In this document: positions 34,135-42,756 of the stretch, one piece after another
Numbering within the stretch: the stretch's first letter is position 1
Layout: every line of letters starts with the position of its first letter
Assembly: GCF_036850765.1 (NCBI RefSeq)
Contig: NC_089492.1
Location: forward strand, 168,638,296 to 168,702,295
Source: Saccopteryx bilineata
Taxonomy: Eukaryota; Chordata; Mammalia; Chiroptera; Emballonuridae
Length of the DNA: 64,000 nucleotides
Direction of reading: 5' to 3'
Notes under the pieces: model-generated
Database searches by the model: none
Told to the model about the DNA's origin: nothing
Seen by the model: only the letters and a program-made list of their open reading frames with translations
Program-made: the position numbers and the translations under genes

Positions 34135-34260
34135 CACAGGTCATCTGCTTCAGTCCCTTTATTTTACAGAGGGACATAAACATGCCCAGAGAAGGGAAAT
34201 GACTTGCCCAAAGTCTTACAACCCAAAGGTGACAGCACAAGACCGAAGCTTGGCTCAGCT
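34135..34260 (-). repeat. MIR-like fragment
   Basis: TTATTTTACAGAGGGACATA and GAAATGACTTGCCCAAAGTC match the antisense MIR core layout. Short and diverged. Confidence 0.5.
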
Positions 34261-35093
34261 ATCTTTTTGCTACAGGAGACAACCAGAGGCACCCTGGGCA
34301 TGCACCCTGGGTCCCGACTTCTGAAAGGCCCCACAAATCCCCAACTTTACACTTTTTTCTAATAATACCAAGTTTGATTTCATATGTGCAATTTTAACTT
34401 TAATAGTACATAATATTATTTATTTAAAAATATGGTTAAGACATAGTTTTATTTTGCCTGTCTCTCTTTTTTTTAAGGAGCCCAATATTTTCTTCATCAT
34501 CCAGGGCCTTAATTCACTTCTAGAGACAACCTTCCTTTCTTAGAACTTGTGGGCGAAACACTGGGTAAGAGCTGCTTGTCCTTCTGCTACCTGATGACAC
34601 AGACATGTCTCACAGGCACACGGTGACCAGTAGGTGTAGGGCTCAGCTTTCCTCTCCAAAGCACCAGCAGAACAGAAGCTATAGACCCAAGGACTGTAGC
34701 AATTAGTTTTCTTTCTACTCTGATCAGTAGAATGGTTGTTAAGACTAGCCTGAAGTTGTAACCTGCATCCCTGAAGAGAGGCATCCTGGCAGTTTCTAAG
34801 AGGAATCAAATGCTTTCCTGAGCCCTGATTTTTCAGTTTCAACTTGGGCTTCTTAGATGAAGTAATCAACCTTAAAACTGCTTTGTGGCCAAGACAAAAT
34901 CAGGGCCCCAAATAGCAGGAAATAGAAGAAATGACCATGAATGTTCAATAATGCAGCATTCCTTGTTCCTGAAACCCCTGTGGGTCAGGATGGGGAGAGT
35001 CAGAATCAATCTGAGAAATGCTGAACGTCCAGCTCCTGAGGCTGCCCAGCAGATCATGGAGAAGAATCTGGGAATAGAGCAGCTATTTGAATG
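34261..35093. other. Intergenic sequence flanking the provirus
   Basis: Unrecognised single-copy looking sequence that forms the left insertion flank of the betaretrovirus-like element. No gene recognised. Confidence 0.4.
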
Positions 35094-35099
35094 TATTAG
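35094..35099. repeat. Target-site duplication of the class II provirus, left copy
   Basis: TATTAG, identical to 43186-43191. Six bases is the usual size for betaretrovirus-like integrases. Confidence 0.9.
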
Positions 35100-35528
35100 T
35101 GCCACGGACCAGCGCAGCTTCCAAATAACGATGCAGAATTAAGGAAACACACTTTGTCAGAACAAAACCAATGGGACCGGGAGGACTCTTCAAACTGCCT
35201 GGCAGTATCTGAGTGCCTCACAGCCCCAGTTCGCTTTATTATATGGACCTATGCAAATCAAGGACCCTGATACAAAGTTGCACATCAAAGGCTAAGACAG
35301 GAACTCTCCCAAGGCAAAAACAGGGTACATTAGTGAAACTTACAAACATCTGAAACAAACAGAGTCAGAGGAAGGGCATGTATATTGCTTCCTGCAACCC
35401 AAGGAAGGAGGTGGAGTGGGTGCAAACACTCAGCATTAAAGCCAAATATGGAGATGGAAGGGGGAGAACTTAGCCCCCTGCCAAGCCTCGAATCTATAAT
35501 GGCTTTTTGCCATTACCAGTCCACAACA
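35100..35528 (-). repeat. 3' LTR of the class II provirus
   Basis: 429 bp, TG...CA on the minus strand. It contains CATATAATAAAGCG, a combined TATA-like and AATAAA region, and just upstream of it an ATTTGCAT octamer motif (plus-strand ATGCAAAT near 35255). It differs from the other LTR at about seven positions, by eye. Confidence 0.93.
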
Positions 35529-35545
35529 TATCCCCCTTTTCTTTT
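35529..35545 (-). other. Polypurine tract of the class II provirus
   Basis: On the minus strand the purine run AAAAGAAAAGGGGGATA ends exactly at the 3' LTR, as required for plus-strand DNA priming. Confidence 0.88.
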
Positions 35546-36149
35546 CAATTTGTGTGCTGAGATTTGCACTCATCTGATTTTCTAATTTGGAGGCAGATGG
35601 AAAAAATACAGAACAAACACAAAATTAGTATAGCCAATGCTAACAGATACCCAAAACAAGTATACTAATACATCACAGTGATTAAAGCCTTTAAGCAAAC
35701 TCTTTAAGCTAATAATACAACAAGAATCTATAAAAGAGTAATATCCTTAAAGTGTTCACCAAGTCCAAGTTGGCACCAACACCATTCCAAATCTCTGCAA
35801 ATGCAACCCAACCCCAGTTCAGTCCATCAAAAACTGTCACAGGAGCAGGAGTCCAGGAAAAGTCCACTTTCAGGAGAAGTCCTCATGGCACTGGAATTGC
35901 TGTCACACTTCCACACTCTGCAGCTAGCGTCAAAGTCCCAATGACCGCTGCTCCCAGCTGGCAATGACTCAGGTAGACTGGAAAAGCCATCTGCAGCACG
36001 CATGAAGACGGAGCTTCCGTTTTCTTTAAACTGGAAAGATGAACCCAGGGGTCCTATACTGGAGCTTTACAGCCATGGAGTGGTGAGGAGAACCTTGGGA
36101 TACACTAAGCTGGGTGGCAGAGGTAAATTTGTAAGTTGGCAAAAAAAGG

Positions 36150-36790
36150 AAAAAAGGAGCTCTGAATTAGGAGTAGGTCCTAGCCTAAACTATGAGTGGG
36201 GCATTGAGGCAGGAGGAATAAAGGAAAGACTATATATTAATCAAAGCAGCAGAAAACAGGACTATCAATACCCACAACAGAGATCTTTGAGGGAAGAATA
36301 AAAAACCTGAATATTCAGGCAAGACCTAGTTAAATGACCCTTGTGTAAATGAGACCAGTCTACCAGCTACTTGGAAGAAATACCCCAGGCTCGTCCACAG
36401 TGTCGAAGATGGGGCCGACGGCCCTGGGCACCTTTTAGCCTTCAGTGACAAATCCCAGTATTCTGGGCAAGGTTAGGTCACAGGTGGCTGGAGCAGGGCT
36501 AGAAGAGACTGAACCCGCCCTTAGAGGAGTGAGGGGGAAGCCTACCTTCCAGTGTGTCCCTTCTTCCTCACAGCAAAGGCATGTAAGCCTGGCAGGCTTT
36601 GGCTTAAATGACCATCCTTTCCACTATTGAAACAGGGCCCTGATGAAGTTCCAGTTGGAGCGTTGGAGCCTCTGAGGGCGTATGCCAAGAGCTAGTATTT
36701 TACCTGATCTCCTTTGGGCTTTTTCGGCCTCTTGGTACCTTAAAAGCCATGCTCAGAAGATCTCGCTGAGGGGCTTGAGAGTCCCTATCT
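36150..36790 (-). pseudogene. Class I (gammaretrovirus-like) nucleocapsid-protease remnant inside the provirus
   Basis: Reading the minus strand, a piece near 36634-36590 gives a zinc-knuckle-like CFNSGKDGHLSQS in which the second cysteine is Ser. A second knuckle-like stretch with C-x2-C and HWK follows. Next comes a stop in the position where gag ends in gammaretroviruses, and then protease-like segments (SVVGIDS near 36260 and QCPTHSLG before DLL near 36190). The order gag tail, knuckles, stop, protease matches class I viruses and differs from the host element. Several stops and frame changes show it is dead. No search was possible; the call rests on motif order. Confidence 0.6.
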
Positions 36791-36879
36791 GCCTATATAT
36801 CTGGAGCTATTCAGAAAAGAACAAAACAGTGTCATTAGCTGGAATCAAATAAAAGTAAAAAAAGGGTAGTAGTTTGCAG

Positions 36880-37170
36880 GACAAAAATTTGGGCATCTCT
36901 TGTACATCAGCATTCAAGATAAACTGTTTGAAGTAAAAAGCGTAACAGGGTAGACCTGCAGGAGCTCCAGGACATGACTCCCCCCCCCTTTCTTTTTATA
37001 TTATTTACAATTGAATCACACTTTACAATATTTTGACTTCAAATATTGCAAGAAATTCTTGACTTTGTTAACTTTTAACAAAAATAGAGTAAAAGCACCT
37101 CCAAACAACATTCCCACACTTATCAAAACACCCCCTTAACATTAATTAACAGGCACTTTAGAGAGTACAT
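36880..37170 (-). pseudogene. Second, old integrase remnant
   Basis: The minus-strand sequence aligns by eye, base by base, with this provirus's own integrase region at about 38,000-38,260. The shared anchors are CTCCTGCA, CTTGAATGCTGATGTACA (versus TTGAATACTGATGTACA) and CAATTG, in the same order and spacing. Identity is only moderate and the frame is broken, so it is not a recent duplication. It comes from a related, older element about 1.1 kb downstream of the active-looking integrase and in the same orientation. Confidence 0.65.
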
Positions 37171-37817
37171 ATCAAAACTGAAAAATCCCATTGTGATCTT
37201 CATTATTCTTCTACAGCAAAAAAATCTTTATATCTTTATTATGTAAATCTATGTTGCTTCAAGCCTTTCACTTGTGGCCTGGAGCAGCCTGACCAAACCA
37301 GCAAGTCTTTTGGATCCAAAATGAGCGTGCTCTAGTTATTCCAAACAAAATTATATTTATATAGGGAAATGAAATTATTCCCGTTTTGTTTTCAATTCTA
37401 CAGCCAGCACTTCCAAAACTATTATCATCATTACTTTTCATGTAAGGACTTAATTCAGGCCTTATAAACAAAAACACTTAGACATTAAACAAAGACTTCA
37501 CATACAATCACACAAATCAAGAGTGAAACCCGGGGTTTTAGAGATTAAACTATAGCCTGCTTGATCATAAGTAAGGCTACCTAAATAGGAACGTAATAAG
37601 GATATATACTAAACAGAGATCTCTCTCGAAAAATCTCAAGACAGCCGTATGAGATTTCTATTCAGCAATACCCAAATCAGGCCCCCCTTTCGCCCTCTTT
37701 TCAAGCAATGGATCAGGAAAATAAAATGATCTAAAACAGTAAAAAAATTAGATAATAATTGAGAAAGGGAAGAGAGCATAGTAAGTCTTATGCAATTGCT
37801 CTTGTAAAGTGAGTCTC

Positions 37818-40390
37818 TCATTTAGAATCATGGTGTCTCACCAGTCGTTCAGGGATCCACCGAGGAGCTTCAGCAGACCTAGGAAAAACACACACATATC
37901 CTCGGCCCCATAAGAGAACAGGGTCTGGCCCTTGCCAGATTCCTGTGAGTGGGTCCCTCCATCGCACTTCAGGGAAGGCTTTCCTTGCAGGGTTCCAGAG
38001 TCTCTCTGCTGCTGAATGACCCTGTACATCAGTATTCAAAAAATTTAAAGTGAAAAGAGCATGACAAAGAAGATTTGCAGGAGTTTGAGGGTATAATTCC
38101 CCTTTTTTAATTTTTTCCAATTGGTTTTTAAGTGTTTGATGTGCACGCTCTTCAATGCCTTGACCCTGGGGATTGTAAGGAATTCCCATCCTTAGGTCAA
38201 GTCCAAAAGTCTGACAAAATGTAGTAAATGCTTTTCCTACATATGCAAGAGCATTGTCAGTTTTAATCAGTTTAGGAAGTCCAATAATAGAAAATGCATA
38301 CAAGCAATGAGCTATAACATGTTTAGCAGCCTCTCCTGTTCTGGTAGAGGCTACTATAAATCCAGAATAAGTATCTACTGTAACGTGGACAAAGGATTGT
38401 TTGCCAAATGAAGGTATATGAGTAACATCCATTTGCCAAAGTTGTCCCGGTAGGAGTCCTCGAGGGTTAATTCCAAATGAAGGGACAGATTGTAATATAG
38501 GGCACCTTGGACAAGATTTAACAATCTGCCGTGCTGCTTCCCGAGAAAGTTGAAACTGTTTACGCAGGGCTGCAGCGTTCTGGTGATGGATAGTATGAGA
38601 CTGAATTGCTTGATCTGTCATGGTTGCTCCAATAATTTTCTTTTGGGTAGCTTGATCAACAAGGGCATTCCCTTGCACTAAAGCTCCAGGGAGCATGGAG
38701 TGAGCTCGAATATGTCCTATAAAACACGGAGCTGTATGTTGACGTACAAGTCTTTGAAGAAGGAGGAACTGCTGAAATAGTTCCTCATCAGAAGTTGTCC
38801 CTAAGATAGCAGTCTCTATAGTGTAAACAACCATAAGTAAATATCTGCTGTCTGTATATAAATTAAAGGAGGAGTATGGCAAATGCTGAAAAGCCATGAT
38901 AATGGCATGTAATTCTACTCTTTGGGCTGATTTTAAGGTGACTGTTTCAGTATAAAGCTGTCCATTGATTATTAAGCCTGCTATTCCGGAGCTGGATCCG
39001 TCAGTAAAGATTGTAGGTGCTTCAGGAATGGGCTCATTAACAATTGTCTTAGGAAATATAAAGGTAGTAATTAATGAAAATTGAACTATTTTATCAGCTG
39101 GGTAGTGAGAATCAATTTGGCCTGTAAAATTTGCAAAAGCGATTTGCCATTTTGTGGAAGTTTCCCAGAACCATTGTTGTTGATCCTTTGAAAAAGGAAC
39201 AACAACAGTCTGTGGCTCAAAACCTATAAGCTGCAAGAGTCGCCTACGCCCCTTGATAATCAAGGAGGCAACAAGATCAAAATATGGAGATAAAACTTTC
39301 TTAGGAGTAACAGCTAAATGAATCCATTCAATAGGACCTGAAGCTTGCCACAATAGTCCTGTTGGAGTGTAACTTGAGGGACATATTAGTAGGGCAATTG
39401 ATTCCTCAGGATTTATGCGTTTTAGTTGTGCTTGCTGCAAGGCCTTTTCTACAAGCTTTAAAGCTTGTTGTCCCGCAGATGTAAGTAGCCGAGGAGAAGC
39501 TGGTTCAGCTGAGCCTCTAAGAATATCAAAAAGTGGCTTCAGTTCTCCAGTAGTTAATTTCAAGGAAGGTCTAAGCCAATTAATGTCTCCTAACAGTTTC
39601 TGGAAATCATTTAAAGTTTGCAAATGATCTGTCCTGATTTCTATTTTCTGTGGGCGAATTTGTTGTCCCTCAATAATTTGTCCTAAATAAGAAAAAGGTA
39701 AAGATTGCTGTACATTTTCAGGAGCTATATAAAGTCCTGATTTTTTCAGAGAATATTCTAGTTGTTGCAAAATGGTCAACACAGTGTCTTTATCTGGATG
39801 AGCAATAAGAATATCATCCATATAATGAATTATGTATGCCTTAGGGTGTTGCCTTCGTACTGGAGAGATGGCTTGAGCAACATATTTTTGGCACAAGGTA
39901 GGACTATTAGCCATACCTTGAGGCAAAACTCTCCACTGGTATCACTCCATGGGAGCCTGAAAATTAAGTGAAGGAACACTGAATGCAAAACGCTTGCAAT
40001 CATGAGGGCTTAAAGGAATAGTAAAAAAGCAATCCTTCAAATCAACAACTACAAGGTGATAGTTCCATGGAATGGCAGTAGGAGAAGGAAGTCCTAGCTG
40101 GAGAGGACCCATAATTTCCATAGTCTTATTTATTGCTCTCAAATCTTGTAATAGCCTCCAGTTTCCTGATTTCTTTTTAATGACAAATATAAGCGTATTC
40201 CATGGACTATTAGATGGTTCAATGTGCCCAAGCTGTAGCTGTTCCTGTACCAATTGAGCAGCTGCCCTATGTTTCTCCTGAGAAAGGGGCCATTGGTCTA
40301 CCCATACAGGATTATCTGATTTCCAAGTAATTGAGTCTGCACAGTGCATTATTGGGGTAGCAGGAGCTACCAAGGCCCCTATGCAAAATT
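37818..40390 (-). pseudogene. pol: pol (reverse transcriptase, RNase H, integrase) with one in-frame stop
   Basis: Entered by a -1 shift at 40391-40385. The first open part ends at a TGA at 39944-39942 inside the RT fingers/palm, and the same frame then continues to the stop at 37818 (702 codons by the TTG at 39926). [13 protein letters not shown] holds the first catalytic Asp and HYMDDILIAH the YMDD box (about 39825). RNase H: TDGSSS, VELHA, TDSRY and GNALVDQAT supply the D-E-D-D residues. Integrase: HHCC zinc motif (HTIHHQ to CPRC), then the D, D and E of the catalytic core (MDVTHI, KTDNALAY, GIEERAHQ) and a C-terminal GRGYV segment. Apart from the stop, all catalytic residues are in place, which fits a young insertion. 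As it stands it would give a protein truncated before the YMDD box. Confidence 0.92.
39942..39944 (-). other. In-frame stop inside reverse transcriptase
   Basis: TGA on the minus strand, in the same frame as the RT sequence on both sides and five codons before the open frame of 702 codons. It is the only break found in pol and lies before the YMDD motif, so no functional polymerase can be made from this copy. Confidence 0.9.
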
Positions 40391-40391
40391 T
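40356..40391 (-). promoter_or_regulatory. pro-pol -1 ribosomal frameshift site
   Basis: The heptamer AAATTTT (40391-40385) is in the X XXY YYZ phase relative to the protease frame, whose stop follows at 40381-40379. The -1 frame is continuous with pol. A hairpin with a 6-bp perfect stem (GGTAGC / GCTACC, loop TCCT, 40371-40356) lies 13 nt downstream. Betaretroviruses use the same two-step gag, pro, pol layout. Confidence 0.8.
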
Positions 40392-41310
40392 TGATATCCT
40401 AATCCATGCCTTCTGGTATTGGGTGCCACTTCTATGGGGGTGAGAATTCCTCGCTGTTCTTTCCCTAGACCCTTAGTGGGAAAAAATCCCTGATCAAGCA
40501 TTTGAGTGCTAACTAAACTATTAGGACTGACAAGCAATGCCCCCATATTTTTCAAAACATCTCTACCCCACAAATTAACTGGCAATCCAGGGAGCACATA
40601 AGGCTGAAAAAATCCAGAATGACCTTCTTTATCTTCCCATTGTAAAAAACTAGAACTTTGTTGAGGGGATTTACTCTGCCCTATACCTTGTAATTCTGTG
40701 GCTGCTGCATGAGTTGGCCAGGAAGGAGGCCAATGTAGCTTTGCAATAACAGATACATCAGCCCCAGTATCTAAAAGCCCTTTAAATTTATGCCCTTGTA
40801 TTGTTAGTTCCATTTCAGGGTGTTCCTGACCTATTTTTTGAATCCAATAGGCAGTATCAGTGGAACCAAATCTTTGATTCTCTCGGGGTCCCTTTAGCGG
40901 GGTTTGGCCTTGTCTTAAAAGAGGTAAAAGGATTAATTGAGCAATTTTCATATCAGGGGAGATAGTAACTATATTCCTCAAAGTGTGAGCCATTACTTTA
41001 ATTTCCCCTGCATAATCAGAGTCTATCACTCCAGGAAGAACAAAGAATTCCCTCATAATTAAACTACTTTTGCCTAACAAGATTCCTACTGTGTTACTGG
41101 GAAGTGGCCCAAAAATTCCAGTGGGTATGGCTTGAGGTCCCATCTCTGGAGTCAATACAAATTGGGAGGTGGGACTGAGGTCCAGTCCTGTACTGCCTGT
41201 TGTTGCCTGGGATAGTTGGGCAATGTTTGGCCTGCTGGAATCTGAATTTGCTGAGGAAACACTGACATTGCCCCTATTGTTTGATGGGGCCAGGGAGGGC
41301 CCCATTGTTC
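40379..41310 (-). CDS. pro: dUTPase-protease (pro)
   Basis: Open from the gag-pro shift to the stop at 40381-40379; the frame is open back to 41335 with no break. The first half has dUTPase motifs in order ([26 protein letters not shown], and a GSTDTA-type end). The second half is a retroviral aspartic protease with [12 protein letters not shown] as the active-site triad and [10 protein letters not shown] near its C-terminus. A glycine-rich G-patch (about the last 30 residues, [10 protein letters not shown] end) closes it. In betaretroviruses this Gag-Pro product cuts the polyproteins and removes dUTP. All key residues are present. It is made only by frameshifting, as it lacks its own start. 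Confidence 0.9.
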
Positions 41311-42582
41311 GTTTCCCTGCCCTCCGGTAGTACATTTAGGCCTCCCCTTATTCTTCCAATGTTTCCCATGTCTACAGAGTGGGCAGAGGTCCGGAGCCTT
41401 AAGGGCTGGCTGTCCTTGAGGGAGAGGCCGAGACCAATATCTGGGGAAAGCAGGGCAGTTTTTAGCAAAATGCCCCGAACCCCTGCATTGAAAACAGTTT
41501 CCACGGGCGAAAGTACTTCCCTGACCTTCCTTCCTTCGCTTGTTCTGTCCTTTATCAAAATTTTGTCCTGGAAATCTTGCCTTATTACCTGTGGTAAAGG
41601 CAAGACCTTGCATGTATGAAGGCCCAACATCGGCGCATATTCTAATATAATCCTCTATATCTCCCTTCTTGCGGTGAGGCCGAAGTGCAGCCTGACAAGC
41701 AGAATTAGCATTTTCATAGGCTAGTTGTTTTATTAAAACCTTTCCCACATTTTTATCCCCTACTATTCTTTCAACTGCTTGAATTAGCCGTGAGACAAAG
41801 TCTTGAAATCGCTCGTCTGCACCCTGCCTAATTTTACCAAATTCTTCTGGTTTGGTCCCTGGAATAGGCAGGCATTTCCATGCCTGTGTGGCTAGCTGAT
41901 TAATTATATCATAAATAGCTGGTTGATACTCTAATTGAGTTGCCATGTGGGCATACTGTCCTTCTCCAGTTAACATATCTACAGTAACAGCAACCTCCTC
42001 TTGCTGATTTTTCTCATCCAGCTCTATAGCCTTTTCATGAAAGTCTGACTTCCACAACAAATAATCACCCCCAGAGAGACAAGCATTAGCAATCGCCTTC
42101 CAGTCATTTGGGGGAAGAGCCTTTGCACTAATGGTATCTAATAAACCAAGTGTAAAAGGGGCAGTAGGCCCATACTGAGCACAAGCAAGTTTAAGCTCTT
42201 TCAGAGTTTTAAAAGGTACAGGTTCATGTTCTCGCACTAGGCTCCCTGTATCATCCTGTCTTTCCACAATAGGAAAACAGGCAAAGCCATCTATTGTTTC
42301 CCCTATATTTCGAGCCTGGTCTATAGATTGTTGGAGAGGAGATTTCCCAGATTTTGAGCTATAGACTATGGAATCAGCCCGATAAGGGAATGGAGGAGCA
42401 GAGGGTTGAATGTAGGAAGGAGCTGAGGGCAGCGGAGGCCCCGCGGCTAAGGCAGCCATAGCCACGGATTTTTCATCCCCCCTGTCATCCTCAGACTTCA
42501 AGTTATCCTCATATTCACATTCCTCTGTTTTCGGCTTACCCTGATACTCTTCAGACAACGATTTGTCTTCATATGGAAACAT
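41152..42582 (-). CDS. gag: gag, open but without an apparent matrix core
   Basis: 476 codons from ATG 42582 to the stop at 41154-41152. The N-terminal ~90 residues are acidic then proline-rich. The capsid region follows, with a major homology region (IRQGADERFQDFVSRL, about residue 255-270). The nucleocapsid has a first complete zinc knuckle (CFQCRGSGHFAKNC). The second knuckle (CPLCRHGKHW...) has Gly where its last cysteine should be. The end overlaps pro by about 180 nt. An ATG-GGA-CAG start lies 42 nt upstream in the same frame, followed after five codons by a TAA, and no matrix-sized region separates it from this start. The myristoylated matrix seems to be deleted. Confidence 0.85.
   Translation of the reverse strand: MFPYEDKSLSEEYQGKPKTEECEYEDNLKSEDDRGDEKSVAMAALAAGPPLPSAPSYIQPSAPPFPYRADSIVYSSKSGKSPLQQSIDQARNIGETIDGFACFPIVERQDDTGSLVREHEPVPFKTLKELKLACAQYGPTAPFTLGLLDTISAKALPPNDWKAIANACLSGGDYLLWKSDFHEKAIELDEKNQQEEVAVTVDMLTGEGQYAHMATQLEYQPAIYDIINQLATQAWKCLPIPGTKPEEFGKIRQGADERFQDFVSRLIQAVERIVGDKNVGKVLIKQLAYENANSACQAALRPHRKKGDIEDYIRICADVGPSYMQGLAFTTGNKARFPGQNFDKGQNKRRKEGQGSTFARGNCFQCRGSGHFAKNCPAFPRYWSRPLPQGQPALKAPDLCPLCRHGKHWKNKGRPKCTTGGQGNEQWGPPWPHQTIGAMSVFPQQIQIPAGQTLPNYPRQQQAVQDWTSVPPPNLY
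41271..41317 (-). promoter_or_regulatory. gag-pro -1 frameshift signal with H-type pseudoknot
   Basis: The slippery heptamer GGGAAAC (41317-41311) is in the correct phase relative to gag. After a 7-nt spacer comes stem 1, GGGGCC (41303-41298) pairing with GGCCCC (41291-41286), enclosing the loop CTCCCT. The loop can pair with AGGGG at 41275-41271 (four Watson-Crick pairs plus one G-U) to make stem 2, with an A-rich connecting loop. Heptamer, spacer and stem sizes fit the compact pseudoknots known from type D betaretroviruses. Confidence 0.88.
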
Positions 42583-42604
42583 TTTTACAAAAAGGTCCCT
42601 TATT

Positions 42605-42624
42605 TTTTACCCTATCTGTCCCAT
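42605..42624 (-). other. Upstream gag-like start with early stop
   Basis: ATG GGA CAG at 42624-42616, the kind of Met-Gly start used for N-terminal myristoylation, is in frame with gag but meets TAA at 42609-42607. The true gag start may once have been here, with most of matrix lost between it and the present open frame. Confidence 0.5.
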
Positions 42625-42736
42625 ATTCTTTTACTCCCAACTACACTTTCCCCAAAAACTTTCTTTACTCACTGTGTGCACTTCACTTTGGGGAGTTCCG
42701 TCACCTTCCTTCAGTTTTAGTTTCCTCGTACTCAAG

Positions 42737-42754
42737 TCATCTGTTCGGGCGCCA
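42737..42754 (-). other. Primer binding site, tRNA-Lys3 type
   Basis: TGGCGCCCGAACAG starts two bases inside the 5' LTR on the minus strand and matches the tRNA-Lys(UUU) 3' end over its first 14 bases. The last bases deviate, then GACTTGA resumes the match with a one-base offset. Lys primers are typical of class II retroviruses. Confidence 0.85.
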
Positions 42755-42756
42755 CT

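Larger units (their letters stand above)
35546..37817 (-). other. env-less 3' region of the class II provirus (mosaic of older retroviral pieces)
   Basis: The 2.3 kb between the pol stop and the polypurine tract should hold env, but no envelope frame, signal peptide, furin site or transmembrane subunit is seen; the open frames here are 60-70 codons. Two pieces are recognisable: an integrase remnant at about 36,880-37,170 and a class I gag-protease remnant at about 36,150-36,790. The parts at 37,170-37,817 and 35,546-36,150 are unassigned. Either env was replaced by recombination, or the element descends from an env-less lineage that captured other sequence. Confidence 0.7.

Noticed and set aside
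37636..37821. 61-codon frame after pol as an accessory gene or env start
   Set aside because: Short, starts at the pol end, no signal peptide pattern or family match, and no downstream envelope.
39942..39944. TGA in pol as a readthrough or selenocysteine codon
   Set aside because: No retroviral precedent within RT and no recoding structure seen next to it; simple inactivation is the easier explanation.
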